Source of the DNA: Nitrospira sp. UBA2082
GTDB taxonomy: Bacteria; Nitrospirota; Nitrospiria; Nitrospirales; Nitrospiraceae
Direction of reading: 5' to 3'
Assembly: GCA_002331335.1 (NCBI GenBank)
Contig: DCZO01000011.1
Location: 83,986 to 122,458 of the forward strand
Length of the DNA stretch: 38,473 nucleotides
Below are positions 6,401 to 13,187 of the stretch, one piece after another. The position numbers and the translations under genes are program-made. The notes beneath the pieces were generated by a model that saw only the letters and a list, made by a program, of their open reading frames with translations, was not told where the DNA came from and searched no databases. Position 1 is the first letter of the stretch. Each line of letters begins with the position of its first letter.

Positions 6401-9355
6401 CAGCACGCGATCGACGGCCTGATTGCTTTCGACTTCATTCATCCGGGCGATCTTCCGGCCGTGCTCGAAAAGTTTCAGCTGGTCGTGCAACGGCCGGGCG
6501 AGTCCCAAACCGCCGAATTCCGGTTTCGCCACAAGGATGGCTCTTGGCTGCCCCTCGAAGGAATCGGCCGGTCCATTCTTGATACGGAAGGGCGACGCTG
6601 CGTCATTGTGAATTCTCGTGACGTGACCGAGCGCAAGCGCGTGGAGGACGCGCTGATCCAGCGTTCCCTTCAGCAGCAAGTAGTCGCGGAATTCGGCCAC
6701 TTTGTCCTTCGGAAGTGTGACCTTCAGACAGCGCTGGACGAGGCGGTGCAGCGAATCGCGCAGACGCTTGGAACGGAATACTGCAAGATCTTGGAGCTAC
6801 AGCCCGGCGGTACAGCCTTGCTGCTCAGGGCAGGTGTGGGGTGGCACCACGGGCTGGTCGGACTGGCCCCTGTGAGTGCAGGGCTGGAGTCACAAGCCGG
6901 CTATACCCTGGTGTCGAAGGAACCGGTCATCGTCGAGAATCTGGAGACCGACCGGCGTTTCAATGGCCCTCCACTCCTGTTCGATCACGGAGTGATTAGT
7001 GGCCTCAGCGTGATCATCCGAGGGGAACGACAGCCGTGGGGAGTTTTGGGAGTCCATACAACAGCGCGGCGGTCATTTACTCAAGACGACGTCAACTTCG
7101 TTCAGTCGATGGCGAATATCCTCGGTTCGTTGATCGAGCGTCATGCCGTGGAGGAGACGCTCGCGCATCATGAGCGCGAGCTGCGCACGGTACTCGACGC
7201 ATTGCCCGTCGGTGTCTGGTTTACTGACCGGCAAGGTCAAGTACTCTATGGGAATCCTGTCGGGCAGCGGATCTGGTCGGACGCCGTCAAAGTCGGCCTC
7301 CCCGATCCACGCCTCGGAATACGTCACTGGGAGGACATCGAGGCGACGGACCTGCCGCACCGGTGGGCAATCGGATCGGTGCTGACCAAGAATCAGCCCG
7401 TGCTGAACGAAATGATCGAGATCAAAACCGCAAGCGGTTCGCGCAAGACCATCAGAAACTCAACCGTACAGGTGCGGAGTGATACCGGCGCCATTCAGGG
7501 CGCCATCGTGCTAAACGAGGACATCACCGAGCGCAAACAGGCTGAAGCGGCCCTGCTGGAGAGCGAGGAGCGCTTCAGGACCCTGGTCGGGAATATTCCC
7601 GGGGCGGTTTACCGCTGCGCGGCGGACAGTGAGTGGACGATGTCCTATCTCAGCAATGCGATTGAGGACATCGTCGGGTATCCAGCGGCGGAGTTCATCG
7701 GCAACCACACCCGCTCATACGCCAGTGTGATCCACCCTGATGATCGCCCGCTAGTGGAGGAAGCAACCTGGGCGAGCTTGCGGGAGCACCGTCTCTATGC
7801 CATCGAGTACCGCCTCGTCCATGCGAATGGCACCGTCCGGTGGGTGTATGAAAAAGGGCAGGGGGTGTTCGATCCAGATGGCGAGGTGCGTTTTCTCGAT
7901 GGCGCGATTTTCGATATCACGGAGCGCAAACAAGCGGACGAGCTGCTGCGATTGACGCAATTTTCCGTCGACCGGGCGGTCAACGGAGTGTTTTGGGTGG
8001 CGCCGGATGGGCGCATTCTGAGCGTCAACGAGGCGGCCTGTCGGATGCTGGAATACTCGCGCGAGGAACTGACGGCCATGACCGTGCATGACATCGATCC
8101 GCAGTTTTCCCCTGAGTCTTGGTCTGCCCACTGGGAACACCTGAAACAAAAGGAATCGATGACCTTCGAATCGAAACATTGGTCGCGAACGGGCCGTGTC
8201 TTAGAGACGGAAGTCACGGTCAACTATCTGCAGTATGAGGGCCGCGAGTATAACTGCGCCATCATGCGGGACATCGGCGAGCGAAAGCGGGCTGAAGCGG
8301 AACTTCGACAATCCCACGCCTTCATCCGCCAGGTGATCGATATCGATCCGAACTTCATCTTCGCGAAGGACCGTGACGGACGGTTCACGTTGGTGAACAA
8401 AGCGGTCGCCGAGTGCTATGGAACGACGGTGGACGAATTGATCGGTAAATCGGATGCGGATTTCACCTCCAACGCGCAGGAAGTGGCGTTCTTCCGTCAG
8501 CTAGATCTCGACGTGATGGACTCTTTACGCGAGCGGTTCATCCCCGAGGAGCCAATCACGGATTCAACGGGAAGAGTCCGCTGGCTGCAGACCGTGAAAC
8601 GGCCGATCCTCGATGATCAGGGCCGTGCGACCATGGTCCTCGGCGCCTCAACCGAAATTACCGAGCGCAAGCGTGTGGAAGCGGAGCTTCGCCAACGTGA
8701 GCAAGATCTGCGGCGGGCGGGCGAAGAGCGTGAGCGCATCAGCGAAGATCTGCACGACGGCATTCTCCAATCCATTTACGCGATCGGGCTCGGCCTGGAA
8801 GCCTGTAAGCCGCTCGTGGCGGATCTGCCCAAGAAATCCGCCGTCAAATTGAACCTAGCGTTACAACGAACGATTGGGCAGCTCAACCATGTGCTGGAGG
8901 AAGTGCGGAACTTCATTGTTGGATTGGAGTCGCAGATTTTGGATGGACAAGAGTTCGACACAGTGTTGCGGACCATGGTACACACCCTGGCCGCTCCCTA
9001 CCCCATTCCTTACAGAATTGCCATCGAGCAGGCCGCCGCTCAGAATCTCTCGACCGAGCAAGCGTACCATGTGATGAATATCGCGCGAGAAGCGCTGAGC
9101 AACAGTCTCCGACACAGCGGGGCTACCCGCATCACGGTGTCGCTCAAACGGCTCCGCCGCTCCGTCCGCCTCTCGGTGGTGGATAACGGCGTGGGCTTCA
9201 ATCCGGCCGGGGCCCGCGACGTCGGACACGGATTGGCGAATATGGCGGCGCGAACACAGAAGATCGGAGGGAAGCTCACCCTGCAGTCGAAAGCCCGTCA
9301 AGGAGCAAAGGTCCTCGTGGACATACCCAGGAGGTTGACCAATGCCGACACATAG
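3434..9355 (+). CDS. Giant soluble multi-PAS/GAF sensor histidine kinase (HisKA_3 type)
   Basis: Predicted cytoplasmic sensor kinase of 1,973 residues with no membrane segment. Twelve PAS/PAC units can be counted by their recurring D-I/V-T-E-R-K ends: eight at about residues 70-1073, then a GAF domain at about 1078-1239, then four more at about 1244-1752. The C-terminus has the dimerization/phosphoacceptor motif ERERISEDLHDG with predicted phosphorylated His1774, and a HATPase_c domain with N box REALSNSLRHS and G boxes DNGVGF and GHGLANM. This is the NarX/DegS-like class that pairs with NarL/LuxR regulators, and such a regulator gene follows with a 14-base overlap. The start at 3434 is chosen for the AAAGGAAA ribosome-binding site; the frame is open upstream to 3314. 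PAS units 3 and 8 are recent duplicates. The ligands are unknown; haem, flavin or no cofactor are all possible. Confidence 0.93.
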   Translation: MKAPTTLPEALAEIEGLRSQVHDLLQLLRQGAQPIAAGVNPSPAGITGAYEFSEGLVPNQAEKEAAQHLRDLHQMIETVPDVIFKLNLEGNLTGWNKRLAIVTGFSAQELNGRPALAFVPVHEHGQTAAAIQRAFEDGYAELEGHLLTKDGRAIPYHWTGAALKDKQGLTIGITGVGRDISERTKTEAQLREMNLALSQAMQGIARLDLNGRYVEMNDLYASMLGYLPTELIGQPWEPTVHPEDRYLVHAAFEDMQKSGRGECEARATRKDGSVFWKHVFLVRGVHEATPSDHHCLMREVTDRKQAESALRQSEAHFRALIEQSSDIITVLDPDGTVRFESPSFERLLGYKQHELDGQIAFDFIHPDDLQTVLEKFQLVVQCPDLAQTAEFRFRHRDGSWLALEGIGRSVVDADGQCLVIVNSRDVTERKRAENALSRSYDLLKSFVEHTPAAVAMLDKDLRYIAVSRRWYQDYRLGNQDLIGRHHYDVFPEIRSIAEWQTIHQRCLGGAVERREEDRFVRADGSEDWLRWEVRPWHDETDHIGGLIMFTEVITERKQAEQALADSEARFRTVVEGTSDWMWETDAQGRYTYSSPRVRDLLGYEPEEILGKTPFDFMLPEEAERVGLLFSSIVEARSAFDRLENTQRHKDGHLVVLECRGVPILDADGTLRGYRGFDRDVTIQKQAEQALRASEERYARATAIGKVGVWELDVATGFYHGDVNLKALFGYEPDELSTDPFAWLGLVHPEDQSIALKAWEGIVSGATDDYYYELRMIRKDGTLIWTDVRGHAERDEHGHVQRLIGTTVDITERKQADTALRISQMKLRQTLQASNTGLWDWNTATNEVVFSSEWKRQLGYEDDEIAGRLEEWESRLHPGDRERALTYARAYREEPKGDYTQEFRLRHKDGSYRWIAARASFVPDSDGRHVCLLGSHVDITDRKQAELALQRSEAHFRALIEHSSDIITVLDLDGKIRFESPSFERLLGYAQHAIDGLIAFDFIHPGDLPAVLEKFQLVVQRPGESQTAEFRFRHKDGSWLPLEGIGRSILDTEGRRCVIVNSRDVTERKRVEDALIQRSLQQQVVAEFGHFVLRKCDLQTALDEAVQRIAQTLGTEYCKILELQPGGTALLLRAGVGWHHGLVGLAPVSAGLESQAGYTLVSKEPVIVENLETDRRFNGPPLLFDHGVISGLSVIIRGERQPWGVLGVHTTARRSFTQDDVNFVQSMANILGSLIERHAVEETLAHHERELRTVLDALPVGVWFTDRQGQVLYGNPVGQRIWSDAVKVGLPDPRLGIRHWEDIEATDLPHRWAIGSVLTKNQPVLNEMIEIKTASGSRKTIRNSTVQVRSDTGAIQGAIVLNEDITERKQAEAALLESEERFRTLVGNIPGAVYRCAADSEWTMSYLSNAIEDIVGYPAAEFIGNHTRSYASVIHPDDRPLVEEATWASLREHRLYAIEYRLVHANGTVRWVYEKGQGVFDPDGEVRFLDGAIFDITERKQADELLRLTQFSVDRAVNGVFWVAPDGRILSVNEAACRMLEYSREELTAMTVHDIDPQFSPESWSAHWEHLKQKESMTFESKHWSRTGRVLETEVTVNYLQYEGREYNCAIMRDIGERKRAEAELRQSHAFIRQVIDIDPNFIFAKDRDGRFTLVNKAVAECYGTTVDELIGKSDADFTSNAQEVAFFRQLDLDVMDSLRERFIPEEPITDSTGRVRWLQTVKRPILDDQGRATMVLGASTEITERKRVEAELRQREQDLRRAGEERERISEDLHDGILQSIYAIGLGLEACKPLVADLPKKSAVKLNLALQRTIGQLNHVLEEVRNFIVGLESQILDGQEFDTVLRTMVHTLAAPYPIPYRIAIEQAAAQNLSTEQAYHVMNIAREALSNSLRHSGATRITVSLKRLRRSVRLSVVDNGVGFNPAGARDVGHGLANMAARTQKIGGKLTLQSKARQGAKVLVDIPRRLTNADT
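4333..4725 (+). repeat. Intragenic duplication, copy 1 (PAS unit 3 of the giant kinase)
   Basis: This 393-base segment matches 6247-6639 at a constant offset of 1,914 bases (638 codons) with no net insertion or deletion. The encoded PAS domains are about 80% identical by eye, far above the similarity of the other PAS units. Confidence 0.85.
6247..6639 (+). repeat. Intragenic duplication, copy 2 (PAS unit 8 of the giant kinase)
   Basis: Second copy of the segment at 4333-4725. Shared blocks include SSDIITVLD, RFESPSFERLLGY, VLEKFQLVVQ and VIVNSRDVTERKR. It directly precedes the GAF domain. Confidence 0.85.
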
Positions 9356-9995
9356 ATCTAAGACAATTCGTGTGCTGCTCGTAGACGACCATGAGATTGT
9401 CCGCGTGGGACTCCGTTCGGTGCTTGGTCAAAACCATGGTATCGTCGTCGTGGGAGAATCAGCCAGTATGACCGAGGCAGTGGTGCTGGCAGGAAAACTG
9501 AAACCGGATGTGATTCTCATGGACATCCGCCTCCCCGACGGTTCCGGTGTGGATGCCTGTCGGGAGATTCTCGCCGCTCATCCGGGAATACAGGTGATTT
9601 TTCTGACGTCCTACGCGGATGACGATTCTGTTCTTGCAGCGGTTATGGCCGGGGCACGGGGATACGTGCTGAAAGAAATCGATTCCACGTCATTGTTGCG
9701 TGCAATTCATGGGGTCGTCGAAGGCCAATCCATCCTTGATCCGGCCGTAACGGACAGGGCTCTTCGCTGGTTGCGAGGATTCGCTACCGACCAGGACCTC
9801 CCCTCGGGAAAACTGTCGGCGCAGGAAGAGCGGGTTCTAGCCCTCGTGGCGGAAGGCAAGACAAATAAGGAGATCGCCTCGGCCCTGAACTTAAGCGACA
9901 AGACGGTGAAGAACTACCTCGCCACCGTGTTTCAGAAGCTCCGTATCACCCGTCGAGCTCAAGCGGCGGCATTCTTCGTCAAGCGGCAGGCGTGA
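9342..9995 (+). CDS. NarL/FixJ (LuxR-type) response regulator
   Basis: DNA-binding response regulator of 217 residues. The receiver domain has the acidic pair D15-D16, phosphoacceptor D61 in VILMDIRLP, T89 in FLTS and K111 in GYVLKE. After a linker, the C-terminal GerE/LuxR helix-turn-helix begins at LSAQEERVLALVAEGKTNKEIA and contains SDKTVKNYLATVFQKL, most like DevR/DosR-type regulators. Its start overlaps the end of the giant kinase gene by 14 bases, so it is almost certainly the cognate partner. A 20-bp inverted repeat of the size such proteins bind lies directly after the gene (10021-10040). Target genes are not known. Confidence 0.95.
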   Translation: MPTHRSKTIRVLLVDDHEIVRVGLRSVLGQNHGIVVVGESASMTEAVVLAGKLKPDVILMDIRLPDGSGVDACREILAAHPGIQVIFLTSYADDDSVLAAVMAGARGYVLKEIDSTSLLRAIHGVVEGQSILDPAVTDRALRWLRGFATDQDLPSGKLSAQEERVLALVAEGKTNKEIASALNLSDKTVKNYLATVFQKLRITRRAQAAAFFVKRQA

Positions 9996-10009
9996 ATCGA
10001 GCCATCCGG

Positions 10010-10040
10010 CCCTAGTGCGCTAGGGATAAAGTTTTCCCTA
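10010..10040. promoter_or_regulatory. Overlapping palindromes: hairpin and candidate response-regulator operator
   Basis: CCCTAG-TGCG-CTAGGG (10010-10025) is a perfect six-bp stem with a four-base loop. It overlaps a second inverted repeat, TAGGGA-N8-TCCCTA (10021-10040), with perfect six-base half-sites. NarL/LuxR-family regulators typically bind inverted repeats of about 20 bp, and this one lies between the regulator gene and the next kinase gene. It could also act as a weak terminator, but no good T-run follows. Confidence 0.45.
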
Positions 10041-10199
10041 CTCCTCGCCCTTTCCATCTACGCGATAGGCTCGCCGGTGTGTAGTATAGTAGTGTCGTGA
10101 CTGTAGGGAGATGAGCGTGGTCACGTCCAGGTGTGTTGCCGAGACTCCGCGGTTTTCAAAGAACATCCGCACATGATTGTGAACAGGGTATTCGGCTGA

Positions 10200-12287
10200 A
10201 TGCAACTGACTGCCGGTCTGTTTTTCATAGCTCTTGTGCTTCTTGGGGGAATCGCGGTTCAGCGATTCCTGCGGCAGCGCCGTGATTGCCTGCTGCAATC
10301 GAAGATCATTGCCTCGGCCAATTGCTGTGTGGCGGTCACGGATGCCACGGCCCCGCGCCATCCGATCGTGTACGTTAACCCCGCCTTCCGTCTGCTGACT
10401 GGTTATACCGAGAGTGATCTCCTGGGCCAGACGATGGCCATCCTGGCCGGACCCGAGACTGATCGCACGTTGCTGGACAAGCTCGCAGTCGCCCTTCAGG
10501 ACGGGAGGGCAGGCCGTATCTGCCTGCGCCATTATCGAAAGAACGGGACGCCGTTCTGGAACGAAATTACCCTGTCGCCGTTCAAAGACCGATCCGGGCG
10601 TGTGACATCAGTTGTCTGGGTGATGGTTGACGTAACCCAACGGCGGCAGGAAGAACGGGCAGTGCAGGAAAGTGAAGAGCGATTCGATCTCGCGGTGCAG
10701 GCGGCGCAAGCCGGCATTTTCGAGCACGATCATCACACCGACATTCTGTACTGGTCGCCGATTCTCAGAGACATCTATGGGGTCAGCCCCGATGAGCCCG
10801 CGTCCCTTCAACGCTATGTTGAGCTGATTCACCGCTCTGACCGCGATCGAATCCTCCGGACCATTCATCAGGCCCACGACCCGTCCGGCGATGGGCGGGT
10901 TCATGTCGAACATCAGCTCGTCAGGCCTGACGGAAGCGTTCGGCATCTCAGCCTGCGCTCGCGGACTTGGTTTGATGAGGAGAGCGGCACACGGCTGCCG
11001 AGCCGCACCCTCGGGATGATCATCGACGTCACAGACCGAAAAATCGCCGACACCAGCCGGCGTGACACCTCGAAGATGGAGGCGATCGGCACGCTGGCCG
11101 GAGCAATCGCGCATGAATTCAACAACAGCCTGACCGCGGTGCTCGGATTCAGCCAACTGGCGCTGCCGCTCGTACCCTCCGACAGTAAAGCTCATCGCCA
11201 TATTGAGCAGGTCGTCGCGGCGGGAAAGAAATCCCGTGAATTGGTGCATCAGCTGCTCACCTTCAGCCAACAGAGCGGCCAGGTCCGCCGCCCTCTGTCG
11301 CTACACTTGCTGGTGAGGGAGTCGTTGAAACTCCTGCGCCCCACGATCCCGTCGTGGATCGAGTTCAAGGCGCACATCGCTAAATCAGCCAGCCTGGTGT
11401 CGGCTGATGCCACCCAGATGCACCAGTTGATCCTGAACTTGGTGGAGAATGCCGTGCACGCGATGCACAGAACCGGAGGGACGCTCGACATTCACCTTGA
11501 AGACAAAGAATTCTCCAGCGACCACGTGACGTCCCACGGACGGATTGCCGCCGGCTGCTACACCTGCTTGAGCGTCCAGGATTCCGGCGAAGGCATGGAC
11601 CCAGACGTGGCAGAGCGCGCCTTTGAGCCGTTCTTCACCACGAAACCCCTTGGTGAAGGACGAGGGATGGGCCTTCCCGTGGTGCACGGCATTGTCTCGG
11701 CCCACGGGGGGACGGTGTGGGTCGACAGCCACCCCAGCTTGGGCACGACTGTGTCGGTCTATCTTCCGGTACTCCCGGCTTCCAGCTCATCGGTTCCGCC
11801 AAAGGACGAACCGCCTCCGCACGGGCATGAGTGTATTCTCTTCGTCGATGATGAGGAATCGCTTGCCCGGTTTGGCGGGGAGATGCTAGAGTCACTCGGG
11901 TACTATCCGATTGTCCGAACGAGCGCGATGGCGGCGTGGGAGGCATTCCAAGCAGCTCCCCAACGGGTGGACCTCTTGATCGCCGATCAGTCGATGCCGG
12001 GCATGACGGGGGATCGGCTGATCCGACGATGCCTCCGGATCAGGCCCGATCTTCCTGTGATTCTCTGCACCGGCTCAGAACGGCAACTGTCTGAAGAACA
12101 AGCCCGTTCACACGGCATCGCGGAATTCATCCTGAAGCCGCTCATATTGAACGACCTCGCGCACACGATCCGACGCATCTTGGATCGGCCCGTACTGCCT
12201 GCGAACGTACCATCGGGCTTCGCCCAACCTGTCACCCAATCCGAAGTATCGAGCGAGGAGTTGAATGCCGTCGGTCCTCGTAGTTGA
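10200..12287 (+). CDS. Membrane-anchored hybrid histidine kinase with LOV-like PAS, PAS and receiver
   Basis: Hybrid kinase of 695 residues. An N-terminal membrane segment (about residues 4-20) is followed by a PAS domain at about 35-145 that closely resembles LOV photoreceptor domains (GPETD at 84-88; RKNGTPFWNEITLSPF later). The flavin-binding cysteine position of the GxNCRFLQ motif is methionine here (M79). A second PAS unit spans about 160-280. The kinase core has H305 in AGAIAHEFNNSL, N box LNLVENAVHAM and G boxes DSGEGMD and GRGMGL. A C-terminal receiver has phosphoacceptor D596 in LIADQSMPGM. The stop overlaps the following receiver gene by 23 bases. The ATG lacks a strong Shine-Dalgarno, but the membrane segment begins right there. 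Ligand and targets are unknown. Confidence 0.93.
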   Translation: MQLTAGLFFIALVLLGGIAVQRFLRQRRDCLLQSKIIASANCCVAVTDATAPRHPIVYVNPAFRLLTGYTESDLLGQTMAILAGPETDRTLLDKLAVALQDGRAGRICLRHYRKNGTPFWNEITLSPFKDRSGRVTSVVWVMVDVTQRRQEERAVQESEERFDLAVQAAQAGIFEHDHHTDILYWSPILRDIYGVSPDEPASLQRYVELIHRSDRDRILRTIHQAHDPSGDGRVHVEHQLVRPDGSVRHLSLRSRTWFDEESGTRLPSRTLGMIIDVTDRKIADTSRRDTSKMEAIGTLAGAIAHEFNNSLTAVLGFSQLALPLVPSDSKAHRHIEQVVAAGKKSRELVHQLLTFSQQSGQVRRPLSLHLLVRESLKLLRPTIPSWIEFKAHIAKSASLVSADATQMHQLILNLVENAVHAMHRTGGTLDIHLEDKEFSSDHVTSHGRIAAGCYTCLSVQDSGEGMDPDVAERAFEPFFTTKPLGEGRGMGLPVVHGIVSAHGGTVWVDSHPSLGTTVSVYLPVLPASSSSVPPKDEPPPHGHECILFVDDEESLARFGGEMLESLGYYPIVRTSAMAAWEAFQAAPQRVDLLIADQSMPGMTGDRLIRRCLRIRPDLPVILCTGSERQLSEEQARSHGIAEFILKPLILNDLAHTIRRILDRPVLPANVPSGFAQPVTQSEVSSEELNAVGPRS

Positions 12288-12636
12288 CGATGAAGATCAG
12301 GTGCGCCAGCTTATCCGGGAATCATTGGCACAAGCTGGCTATACGGTACAGGAAGCCCGCGATGGGAAAGAGGGGTTGGACCAGTACCGGAAGCAACCGG
12401 CCGACGTCATCATTATGGACGTGATGATGCCCGATCAAGATGGTCTGGAGAGTATCTTGATCCTTCGCCGTGAGTTTCCCGCCGCTCGTGTTATCGCCAT
12501 CACCGGAGGCAGCGACATGATCGGCATTCTGAACTTCTTGGATGTGGCGAAGATGATGGGGGCCCGCAGGACCCTTCACAAGCCGTTCGAACTCCACGCT
12601 CTGCTCGATGCTGTCTCCGCTGAGCTCACCCCCTAG
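12265..12636 (+). CDS. Single-domain response regulator (CheY-like receiver)
   Basis: A 123-residue receiver with no output domain. It has D8-D9 in VVDDED, phosphoacceptor D52 in IIMDVMMPD, T80 in AITGG and K106 in LHKPF. It overlaps the upstream hybrid kinase gene by 23 bases, so it is translationally coupled and probably receives phosphate from it or acts as a shuttle in a relay. It could act by protein contact. A six-bp hairpin (12635-12650) overlaps its stop codon but has no T-run, so transcription may continue. Confidence 0.93.
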   Translation: MPSVLVVDDEDQVRQLIRESLAQAGYTVQEARDGKEGLDQYRKQPADVIIMDVMMPDQDGLESILILRREFPAARVIAITGGSDMIGILNFLDVAKMMGARRTLHKPFELHALLDAVSAELTP

Positions 12637-12764
12637 CCCAGTTGTGGGCTCGTCATGTGCGCGAGGCCCTCACCCCCCATTCTGGCCGCGCCGGCTGATT
12701 CCGCATTGACATCGCACCACGCCCCGGTCACACTTGATACCTCCATGCCGCCAGTCAGCCCTGT

Positions 12765-13187
12765 ATGATTCTCCTGAATCTGTTCCTCTGCGTCATCGTG
12801 ACGACCGTGGGGTTCTGGATTCTCTGGGGAGCTGCATGGCCCCTTGTCATCGCAGGGTGGGCGCTGGCTGCAGGCGGATTCCTCTGGTGGAGAGCTCGAT
12901 CCGTTGCGGAACTGTGGGCCTGGGCGACCCTGGGATTGGGCCTGGAAAGCTTTATCTGGCCGATCCTCTTGATGACCCAGCTCAAGCGCGCGTCCGAACC
13001 CCCCTCTGACGAGGAACTGGGGACGATTCTTTCGGCCGTGGTATTGGGGCTGTTCTCTTCTGTCTTCTGGATCTCTTTTTCCTATGGCCTGTTCAAGCGG
13101 GCATGGAAATCCACATCCGACTCGGTCAGCATGACCGCAGCTGACGGGAAGACCTCACGCCCTGCCAAACGGACCAAGGCTGGCTAG
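12765..13187 (+). CDS. Small predicted integral membrane protein, family not recognised
   Basis: A 140-residue protein with about four hydrophobic segments (roughly residues 3-21, 25-42, 50-70 and 86-108) and a basic, polar C-terminal tail rich in K, R, S and T. I do not recognise a family or catalytic motif. No good ribosome-binding site precedes the ATG. The membrane-segment pattern, positive charges after hydrophobic stretches and lack of a better alternative frame support it being real. The gene converges on priA and their 3' ends overlap by four bases. Confidence 0.65.
   Translation: MILLNLFLCVIVTTVGFWILWGAAWPLVIAGWALAAGGFLWWRARSVAELWAWATLGLGLESFIWPILLMTQLKRASEPPSDEELGTILSAVVLGLFSSVFWISFSYGLFKRAWKSTSDSVSMTAADGKTSRPAKRTKAG

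Noticed and set aside
12635..12650. AGCCCA-GTTG-TGGGCT hairpin at the end of the receiver gene as a terminator
   Set aside because: A perfect six-bp stem, but it overlaps the stop codon and no T-run follows on either strand.
12706..12740. TTGACA at 12706 as a promoter for the small membrane protein
   Set aside because: The only -10-like hexamer (TGATAC at 12735) is 23 bases away, too far for a sigma-70 promoter.
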